Shown in pieces: positions 58,532 through 64,000 of a DNA stretch of 64,000 bases. The position numbers and the translations under genes are program-made. Position 1 is the stretch's first letter. Each line of letters starts with the position of its first letter. The notes under the pieces are model-generated. The model did no database searches and was not told the DNA's origin. It saw only the letters and a program-made list of their open reading frames with translations. Location of the stretch: positions 62,001 through 126,000 of the forward strand of contig CAKTZI010000001.1 in the NCBI GenBank assembly GCA_934635385.1. Direction: 5' to 3'. The DNA comes from an uncultured Kiritimatiellota bacterium (GTDB lineage: Bacteria; Verrucomicrobiota; Kiritimatiellia; RFP12; UBA1067).

Positions 58532-60277
58532 TCACGGCTTCACCTCTTCGAGGCGCACAAGGTCTCGGCCCCGGAACTCGTAGCAGATGAAGTGGACGGG
58601 CGTGCCGCCCGCGAGCGCGGGGAGGTTCGGGTCCGCCGCGTACGCCTTCAGCTGCGCCAGCGCCTCCGCGTGCTTCGCCGCGACCTCCGCGTCCGATGCG
58701 TCCGCCTTGGAGTGCTTCATCTCGATGAGATAGCTCTGCTCCGGCACGCACCCCTCGGGGAGCGTCCGGTCCGGGAACAGCGCGTAGTCCGAGTAGCCGC
58801 ACGGGTGCGACAGCTCCGGCTTCACCATGAACGCGCTCTTCATCGTCAGGTACGCCCGCAGGTAGCCGTTGATCCGCGCCTCGCCGTGGAGCCCGTCGCG
58901 CGGCGAGCCGTTGTCGCGGTACTTCTCCGCGAGGTAGGTGAGGAAGTCGCGCCACTCGCCGTCCCACGCGAAGGCGTCGAACTTCGCCGTGAACTCCGAC
59001 GTGTCCACCGCGTTCGGGCGCTTCGCGTACTCTTCGCGCATGTAGTCGAAGATCTGCCGCCGCACGCACTCGTTCGGGATGCGGAACTGCAGGTTGCCGC
59101 GCCAGACCCGCGACATCGTGACGATGCCGTAGTAGTAGTAGAGCGACTTGAAGTTCTCCTCCTTGAGGATCCCCTCGATCGGGAAGCTCTCGACGAGCGG
59201 GAACGAGACCTCGCCCCTGTCCGCCAGCTCCTCCGTGAGCGGCAGCACGCCCTCGTACGTCTCGGCGTGCCGCTGCGCGGCGAGGATCGCGCGGAGCTTG
59301 TTCCAGTCGCTGCGGATGTTCGCGTCGACCAGGTTCTCCGGCGGGCGCCCAGAGGCCACGAGCTTGCCGAGGTAGTAGAGCGCCATGTCGCAGTTGTAGA
59401 GCGTCTCCTTCCCCGCGCACGGCCGCGAGAAGCAGTAGCTGTCGTACCACGCCTTGACGGTCCTGAGGTGGCGCTCGGCGTCGTCCGCGAACTTCCCCGT
59501 CCCCCGGAAGTCCTCGAAGAGCCGCCGCGTCTCGTCCGCCGTGAAGCCGACCATCGCGTTGAACTCCTCCTCCTGCGTGATGTTCGTCGCGATGTTGAAG
59601 CCGCTCGTCAGGTCGTCCATCGTCACGGGCGAGACGCCCGTCATGAAGATGCGGTCGCACGTGCCCTTGAACTTCTTGAACCAGCCCCGGTAGAAGCCCG
59701 TGCCGTGCGTGATCTCCTTGTAGGGGACCTTCCCCGCCGTCGAGACGATCTCGTTCGTGAAGTTGTCGTACTCGTCGACGATCACGTAGACGCCGAGGCC
59801 CAGGCGTCTCGCCGCCGAGACAATCGCGTCGTACTTCGCGTCCGCGCCGACCTTCTCCAGCATGCCCCTTCCGTCGGGGTCTTTCGCCAGCACGTCCGCA
59901 TGCGCGCGGATGAAGGATTCGAGCGAAAGGTCGAGATAACGGGCGAACTTCTCGCTCCAGTTCGTTCCCTCGCACCGGCCGACAAAGGAGAAGTCGAAGG
60001 AGAGGACGAAGTACCGGCTCGCGTTTGCCGTCGGATCCCTCCCGATGTCGAGCCCGCCGAAGAGCCGGTCGAAGTTCCCCTTCTCCGCGACGTCGTAGTA
60101 GCAGCGCAGCGTCTCGCAGAGGAGCGACTTCCCGAACCGGCGCGGCCGCACGAAGAAGAGGAAATCCGCGCGTTCCTCCATCTTGCGGATGAACGAAGTC
60201 TTGTCGACATAGTAACGGTTCTCCAGGCGAATGCGCTTGAAGTCCTTGACGCCGTAGGGTATCTGCTCCGATTTCAT
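58532..60277 (-). CDS. AAA-ATPase-like protein with C-terminal PDDEXK nuclease domain (PF09820/PF08011 type)
   Basis: This intact 581-residue protein opens with IPYGVKDFKRIRLENRYYVDKTSFI and the RPRRFGKSLLCETL P-loop (residues 45-57). A Walker B-like VYVIVDEYDNF (163-172) and ITGVSPVTMDDLTSGFN follow. The C-terminal ~130 residues form the PDDEXK_9 domain (ALFPD, YLIEMKHSKAD). This family is abundant and often multi-copy in gut bacteria; function is unproven, with roles in mobile-element or defence biology proposed. Promoter and ATG are six bases apart. Confidence 0.88.
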   Translation of the reverse strand: MKSEQIPYGVKDFKRIRLENRYYVDKTSFIRKMEERADFLFFVRPRRFGKSLLCETLRCYYDVAEKGNFDRLFGGLDIGRDPTANASRYFVLSFDFSFVGRCEGTNWSEKFARYLDLSLESFIRAHADVLAKDPDGRGMLEKVGADAKYDAIVSAARRLGLGVYVIVDEYDNFTNEIVSTAGKVPYKEITHGTGFYRGWFKKFKGTCDRIFMTGVSPVTMDDLTSGFNIATNITQEEEFNAMVGFTADETRRLFEDFRGTGKFADDAERHLRTVKAWYDSYCFSRPCAGKETLYNCDMALYYLGKLVASGRPPENLVDANIRSDWNKLRAILAAQRHAETYEGVLPLTEELADRGEVSFPLVESFPIEGILKEENFKSLYYYYGIVTMSRVWRGNLQFRIPNECVRRQIFDYMREEYAKRPNAVDTSEFTAKFDAFAWDGEWRDFLTYLAEKYRDNGSPRDGLHGEARINGYLRAYLTMKSAFMVKPELSHPCGYSDYALFPDRTLPEGCVPEQSYLIEMKHSKADASDAEVAAKHAEALAQLKAYAADPNLPALAGGTPVHFICYEFRGRDLVRLEEVKP

Positions 60278-60283
60278 GCGAAT

Positions 60284-60289
60284 ATTATA
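60284..60289 (-). promoter_or_regulatory. Extended -10 promoter giving a probable leaderless AAA-ATPase-like transcript
   Basis: On the minus strand TGA-TATAAT ends six bases before ATG 60277; no ribosome site. Confidence 0.75.
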
Positions 60290-60317
60290 TCAAATCCGTC
60301 ACAGACCGATTCGCCAA

Positions 60318-60331
60318 GACGTGTAGGCGAC
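60318..60331 (+). repeat. Left copy of GACGTGTAGGCGAC flanking the AlbA_2/HATPase gene
   Basis: The same 14 bases recur at 62007-62020, one copy on each side of the gene at 60401-61957. They could be target duplications of an insertion or remnants of shared hairpins. Confidence 0.8.
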
Positions 60332-60400
60332 AGTCCGCCCGCCAAACCCCTTTCGGGGATTCGAGGATGAAGGGCGAGGGCGTCATATCGTCTGCAAGCC

Positions 60401-61957
60401 TCATTTCACGTAATACCCGCCTGTCTTGGGCGGTCCTCGGAATTCGACGAGCTCCGCAAGACGGCTTTTCAAATGCCGTTCGATTGTCCGGCGGCTGACG
60501 CCAATCAACTGGGCGAGTTCAGGAACACGACGTCCCGGATTCACCTTGATGATGTGCAAGAGCGCGTTTACTCCGCCACCTTCGTTCTTTACACCGCCAT
60601 TTACTCCGCCATTCGCGTCATTTACTCCGCCATTCTTGCCTCTTACTCCGTCATTTGCGTCATTTACTCCGCCACTCCTGTCGTGTTCTTGTCGAGTATT
60701 GTCCGACGCGGAAAAGAGCGTCAACTTGACTTCGGCATTGTCGAGGACTTCATATTGGGGAGGGCAATCCGCAACTCGACTCCCCTCTTCAAGGATAATC
60801 GGCACGCCCTCACCGCGACGATCCATCAACGTCATCCGTGAAACGCCCTGAATGTTTTCCGTCATATTGCATCGTGAGAGCGCGGAGCAGAGCAATTCGT
60901 TCCTGGAAAACTGACGCTCGGACATCTCGTCCAACGTCAGGGCATTGGGAAGTGCGCCCGGCGAAAACAGCTCCAGTCGATCCGCGAACATGTGCAAACG
61001 AATCTTCGAGCCGGAGATTGAATAGTCGCGGTGCGCCACGGCGTTGACAACGGCCTCGAAGACGGCCGCCAACGAAAACTGTGGAATGTCCACCCGACCG
61101 GGACGCTTGACCGCAAACACGCGCATGTTGCGATTGACGAATCGTATGGCTTCGGCGACCTGGACGTTCAGCGGTCCGAAGATGTCCCTTGCATCCAGCT
61201 GTTCATCTGCCGTCCGCGCGACGCCGCGATAGGCGACGGCCTGGATGAAAGCGCTCGGCAGAAAGCGGTCTGGCCGTTCGCTTGCCATCAGCAGTCCGCC
61301 GACAGTCGGCTTTAGGCGACCTTGGTCGTCGTGAGCCAGAAAATGCATCTTTCGCAGGAACTCCCGATCGTCCGGGGACGACAACGCCGAGCGAAAGGCC
61401 CGATAAAGCGTCGGCTGAAGGTCGGCTTCGTCCGCGTCCGCCACGACCTGCTCGTCGAAGCAGACGATGCGCGTTTGGCTCTTCTGTTGGAACAGCCGCG
61501 CCAACGCATCGGGCGCGAGTTCGCGCTTGGAACTGCCAATCCGAGTGAAATAGCCGTGCGCTCCCTTGTGTACGAAGACGCTCCTTGGCACGTCCAGAAC
61601 GATGACCCCTTGACTGTCGGAAACTGGCACTTTGCGAATGAGACAAGACAACGGAGGGTCAATCAAGTCGGCGCAGATTTCGCCTATCCACGTTTCCAGC
61701 AAATCCAATTGCGGAATCGTCAGCGGCAACAGCGAGCGGGTCTTGTCGTCAACGCCGAAAACGATTCGTCCCGACGCAGTGTTTGCCATTGCGGAGATTT
61801 CGTCGGCGATGTCGCGCCGGTCAGGCCCGACAATACGACGACCCTGAAAGGTCACGCGCTTGAGTTCCAGCGTCGTGTCCTCTCCAAACCGAACGAGCGA
61901 GAGCAGTTCCCCTTCTCGAATGTCGGGTACGGTTCGCGTTGTCTTTCCTGAAGCCAT
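60401..61957 (-). CDS. AlbA_2/HATPase_c_4 ATP-binding regulator with Gly-Val-Asn repeat linker and C-terminal winged helix
   Basis: This 518-residue protein has an N-terminal AlbA_2 (Schlafen AAA_4) domain (EDTTLELKRV, ISAMANTASGRIVFGVDD) and a central HATPase_c_4 domain (FEAVVNAVAHRDYSISGSKIRLHMF, RRGEGVP). A low-complexity linker of GGVNDAN/GGVN units lies near residues 430-463, and a C-terminal helix-turn-helix follows (VPELAQLIGVSRRTIERHLKSR). Such proteins are widespread presumed regulators with no settled function. The ATG is seven bases behind a TATAAT box. Confidence 0.85.
   Translation of the reverse strand: MASGKTTRTVPDIREGELLSLVRFGEDTTLELKRVTFQGRRIVGPDRRDIADEISAMANTASGRIVFGVDDKTRSLLPLTIPQLDLLETWIGEICADLIDPPLSCLIRKVPVSDSQGVIVLDVPRSVFVHKGAHGYFTRIGSSKRELAPDALARLFQQKSQTRIVCFDEQVVADADEADLQPTLYRAFRSALSSPDDREFLRKMHFLAHDDQGRLKPTVGGLLMASERPDRFLPSAFIQAVAYRGVARTADEQLDARDIFGPLNVQVAEAIRFVNRNMRVFAVKRPGRVDIPQFSLAAVFEAVVNAVAHRDYSISGSKIRLHMFADRLELFSPGALPNALTLDEMSERQFSRNELLCSALSRCNMTENIQGVSRMTLMDRRGEGVPIILEEGSRVADCPPQYEVLDNAEVKLTLFSASDNTRQEHDRSGGVNDANDGVRGKNGGVNDANGGVNGGVKNEGGGVNALLHIIKVNPGRRVPELAQLIGVSRRTIERHLKSRLAELVEFRGPPKTGGYYVK
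60568..60676 (+). repeat. Low-complexity tandem repeats coding the GGVNDAN linker
   Basis: Units of TTTACTCCGCCATT with small changes are repeated about seven times on the plus strand; the minus strand reads them as G-G-V-N/D-A-N. Copy number could vary by slippage in steps that preserve the frame. Confidence 0.8.
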
Positions 61958-61964
61958 ATCGCAT

Positions 61965-61970
61965 ATTATA
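61965..61970 (-). promoter_or_regulatory. -10 promoter giving a probable leaderless AlbA_2/HATPase transcript
   Basis: TATAAT on the minus strand ends seven bases before ATG 61957; the TGn extension is absent here. Confidence 0.65.
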
Positions 61971-62006
61971 CACTATTTTCGCCTACTCCGCCCGCGCCAG
62001 GCGCAG

Positions 62007-62020
62007 GACGTGTAGGCGAC
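62007..62020 (+). repeat. Right copy of GACGTGTAGGCGAC
   Basis: Same 14 bases as 60318-60331. GTAGGCGA here also pairs with TCGCCTAC about 30 nt upstream (61979-61986), forming a hairpin between the pyruvyl transferase remnant and the regulator. Otherwise 61971-62024 shows nothing. Confidence 0.8.
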
Positions 62021-62024
62021 GCAA

Positions 62025-62306
62025 TCAGTATTTTAGACAGAGCCTGAACCTTTTTCTGGCTCTCCGTAAAGCCAATGCCGGTCGAAAACAGTCCGATGGG
62101 TGAACCCCTGGGGGGGGGGGGGGTATGTTGTCCATAAGGAGGTTCTCCCCCAGAGAACCGATTCCCATAATCAGCGCATAGTCAACTGGTGCAAGCCTGA
62201 TTTTTATTCCTGCCAGTTTTTCAAAGATAACGGGATTCAGCGCATCGCCGAAATTAGGTATGTCACAGTAGTAGAAAGGAATATTCACCGCTTCATACCT
62301 CTTCAT
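62025..62306 (-). pseudogene. Frameshifted, truncated polysaccharide pyruvyl transferase
   Basis: The first ~60 residues match the family start (IPFYYCDIPNFGDALNPVIFEKLAG, ALIMGIGSLGENLL). A run of 14 C on the coding strand (62110-62123) then gives five prolines and a wrong frame. In the frame that would follow 12 or 15 C, the sequence SPIGLFSTGIGFTESQ matches the expected PVxIWGTGF block. Even so it stops ~35 residues later, far short of the usual ~290-residue protein. AAGGGGG precedes ATG 62306. The gene is probably a decayed, formerly slippage-prone glycan gene. Confidence 0.7.
62110..62123 (+). repeat. Homopolymer of 14 G (poly-C in the coding strand)
   Basis: The tract lies inside the pyruvyl transferase remnant. 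Such tracts slip readily and serve as phase-variation switches in surface glycan genes of other bacteria. Confidence 0.9.
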
Positions 62307-62330
62307 CCCCCTTGTTCTCGCGTATGAACC

Positions 62331-63290
62331 TTATCTGCATGACAATTTTCTCTTCTCCCCTTTGATCCATCTGCGCCACCTTTTGATCGGGCACAACCAC
62401 GCGGCGAGCGCATACAGTACTTTCTTCAGCCTGACGGAAAATGTCGGGTAATAGTATTCCTTTTCAAAGAAGGGCGATTGCCGAATGTAATTCCAATACC
62501 AATCAGGGATTTCTTCGGGCGCTCGCAGCCAGATTTTTCTGTTGCCTCCTCCGGCAAAGTGCATGATTTTCGGATTCCTCTTCGCCGCCAGAAGCGTTTC
62601 GTTCGAGTAGGTATTTGAGAGCCACGGATATTCCTTGGCCTTCGTGATGTCGTCTTTCAGGCAGATGTTTTCCAATACGCAATAGTCAAATGGTATCGCC
62701 CGAATGGCGTTTGCCGCCAAGTTCAGGATGTCCAGGTCAAACATCTGCAAGCGGCTGCCGTATTCCCGTATAATCGCAAAGAACTTGTCCTTCAGTTTTT
62801 CCTCACGCCAGAGCTTCAGATTGGCAATCATCAGCCCCGGCATGTAGATGTAGGGTTTTGAATTGTTCTCGAAATGGGTATGCAACCCGTTTCGCTCGTT
62901 CTGCCGTTCAGCCGGTATGCCCGCCCATTCATGGCCGTTCATGTCCATGGAAAACAGTTCCGCCAAGTCGCACCTGAACAGGACGTCAACATCCGACCAG
63001 ATGACTTTCTCGTATTCTGGCAGCAAGTCCGCCATGAGCAAGCGGTAATACGTTTCGATGCCGCTCCATCCGCGAGGCGCGTCCCTCAAGCCGCTCGCGT
63101 CAACTCTTATCCATCTGATGCTGGGGCACACAAGCCCCATTCCTGAAATCGTCTTCTTGTTCAGCCTTTCATGCAGGACAATGATGTCGTATTCCGTCTC
63201 GGATCTCTTGTGTTCCAGGAGAGAGGCAATGGCGATGCTGGCCGGAAGCGCATAATTGTCATCAAAGGCAAAGACGACGGGAATCTTCAT
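62331..63290 (-). CDS. Family 8 glycosyltransferase
   Basis: This 319-residue protein has GT8 features: IPVVFAFDDNYALPASIAIASLLEH at the start, the DxD metal site in VIWSDVDVLFRCDL, PYIYMPGLMIANLKLWREE, DLDILNLA, and HFAGGGNRKIW with the UDP-binding His and Lys. It transfers galactose- or glucose-type residues to lipooligosaccharide or EPS. The ATG at 63290 is chosen because GGAGA lies upstream and it overlaps the preceding gene's stop (ATGA); the open frame upstream is not part of the gene. Confidence 0.88.
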   Translation of the reverse strand: MKIPVVFAFDDNYALPASIAIASLLEHKRSETEYDIIVLHERLNKKTISGMGLVCPSIRWIRVDASGLRDAPRGWSGIETYYRLLMADLLPEYEKVIWSDVDVLFRCDLAELFSMDMNGHEWAGIPAERQNERNGLHTHFENNSKPYIYMPGLMIANLKLWREEKLKDKFFAIIREYGSRLQMFDLDILNLAANAIRAIPFDYCVLENICLKDDITKAKEYPWLSNTYSNETLLAAKRNPKIMHFAGGGNRKIWLRAPEEIPDWYWNYIRQSPFFEKEYYYPTFSVRLKKVLYALAAWLCPIKRWRRWIKGEKRKLSCR

Positions 63291-64000
63291 CGAGCAAGAA
63301 TCTCCTTGAAATTGGCTGCGCTTTCCTTCTTCAACCGCTCCGCCAATTGCGCAAGCGCCAACCGCTTGGCCCTTCGCTCTTGCCGGCCAAGCGCAACAGC
63401 CGCAAGCATCCCTTGGACGAGACTCTCGGAAATGATCGCGTTGCAATCATCGAAGCCGTAGAACGGCGCAAATTTCGGATGCACGACAGGAATTTTCCCG
63501 AACGCATAGATCAGCTGGGCCGAGCCGGTGACGCCTGTTGTAATGTAGCGATTGTGCGCGGGCTCGTCGGTGTCAAGCAATGGCAGAAGAAAATCGGCCT
63601 TTTCCAGTTTCTCAAACATCTCAGGGAAGTCCAGTCGCCCCGTGATCTCGCAGCAGGATCTGACTCCCTCCGGCAGGTTCTCCAGTTCGCCCTTGCCGAC
63701 AATGACGACTTTGAAATCCTGTCTCACGGCAGCGACTTCCTTGATTGCCGAAATCAGCTTCTGATGGTTTTTTCGCGCCTGCTGTATTCCTCCAACACAA
63801 ATGAATACCGTTTTGCCGTCTCGCGCATCCCCGTTCGCAGTTCGGACATCGCCGAACAGGAATGGTGAGGCGAAGACCGCTTGCGTGTGGGGGAAACGGC
63901 CCAGTGCGATCAGGTGTTTCCTGCTCAAGAGCGACTGCTCGCCAAACCGTTCGATATCGTTCAGGTCATGCTCGACGACAAACAGCGACGGATGTTCCCG
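63287..64000 (-). CDS. Glycosyltransferase of the GT4 kind (partial, start beyond window)
   Basis: The frame is open to the right edge, so the N-terminal domain is missing. The visible ~237 residues contain the GT-B C-terminal donor domain: TVFICVGGIQQARKNHQKLISAIKEV, FKVVIVGKGELENL, a EITGRLDFPEMFEKLEKADFLLPLLD segment, and GSAQLIYAFGKIPVVHPKFAPFYGF with the nucleotide-binding end. It overlaps the GT8 gene by ATGA and belongs to the same glycan locus. Confidence 0.75.
   Translation of the reverse strand, partial: REHPSLFVVEHDLNDIERFGEQSLLSRKHLIALGRFPHTQAVFASPFLFGDVRTANGDARDGKTVFICVGGIQQARKNHQKLISAIKEVAAVRQDFKVVIVGKGELENLPEGVRSCCEITGRLDFPEMFEKLEKADFLLPLLDTDEPAHNRYITTGVTGSAQLIYAFGKIPVVHPKFAPFYGFDDCNAIISESLVQGMLAAVALGRQERRAKRLALAQLAERLKKESAANFKEILAR

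Overview
This window comes from a Gram-negative bacterium that is GC-rich outside one central block. LamG and thrombospondin type 3 repeat surface proteins, an exosortase/EpsI/WecA locus, sialic acid use, LpoB-type lipoproteins and an MlaD-like MCE protein together suggest a gut-associated member of the PVC superphylum, most likely Kiritimatiellota or a relative. That placement is inferred from gene content; there is no rRNA or marker gene tree here. Housekeeping genes are often preceded by a clear extended -10 box (TGnTATAAT), and for several of them the start codon lies only 6-7 nt behind it, so many transcripts look leaderless.

Layout. 1-2.6 kb: three overlapping genes for a dockerin-bearing protein, a cohesin-like secreted protein and a small outer-membrane barrel. 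2.6-3.03 kb: a long imperfect fold-back repeat with no gene. 3.1-12.98 kb: housekeeping genes (Nif3, PurN, Rrf2 regulator, chagasin-like lipoprotein, RdgB, two CNNM/DUF21 proteins, membrane-tethered phosphoesterase, EamA transporter, DjlA-like co-chaperone, ThiM, ThiE, GNAT). ThiM carries six exact in-frame copies of a 13-bp mini-repeat. 13.0-19.6 kb: a leader or small RNA with its own promoter and terminator, then an envelope operon (COG3014, YcfL, LpoB, a double LpoB-like protein, a PEGA protein and others). 19.7-21.6 kb: TsaD and an MCE protein. 21.6-30.3 kb: a sialic acid operon (sialidase, LamG protein, a NanM-type Kelch/sodium symporter fusion, NanA) with a divergent AraC regulator. 30.4-30.7 kb: tRNA-Gly, tRNA-Lys and tRNA-Phe with promoter and terminator.

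30.7-51.9 kb reads as an accessory island with less GC-biased codon use. It opens with three overlapping genes: an unknown protein, a DnaQ-like DEDDh exonuclease, and a protein joining a shortened DnaE-type (family C) polymerase core to a histidine phosphatase domain. I do not know this fusion from any described system and consider it the best candidate novel system here. Next comes a LlaJI-like restriction-modification operon: XRE regulator, small protein, two C5-cytosine methyltransferases, McrB-like AAA+ protein, and DUF2357/PD-(D/E)XK nuclease. The island ends with a 2023-residue TSP3-repeat protein carrying an alpha/beta hydrolase domain, two related secreted proteins, two tiny ORFs and a DUF5131 protein.

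52-56.9 kb: S2P-type protease, a lysine-2,3-aminomutase-like radical SAM enzyme, and exosortase, EpsI-like and WecA-type genes in tight overlap. 56.9-64 kb, minus strand: a truncated and an intact copy of an AAA-ATPase-like/PDDEXK gene, an AlbA_2/HATPase regulator with a low-complexity insert, and glycan genes. The glycan genes include a pyruvyl transferase remnant broken by a 14-nt homopolymer, a GT8 glycosyltransferase and a partial glycosyltransferase running off the right edge.
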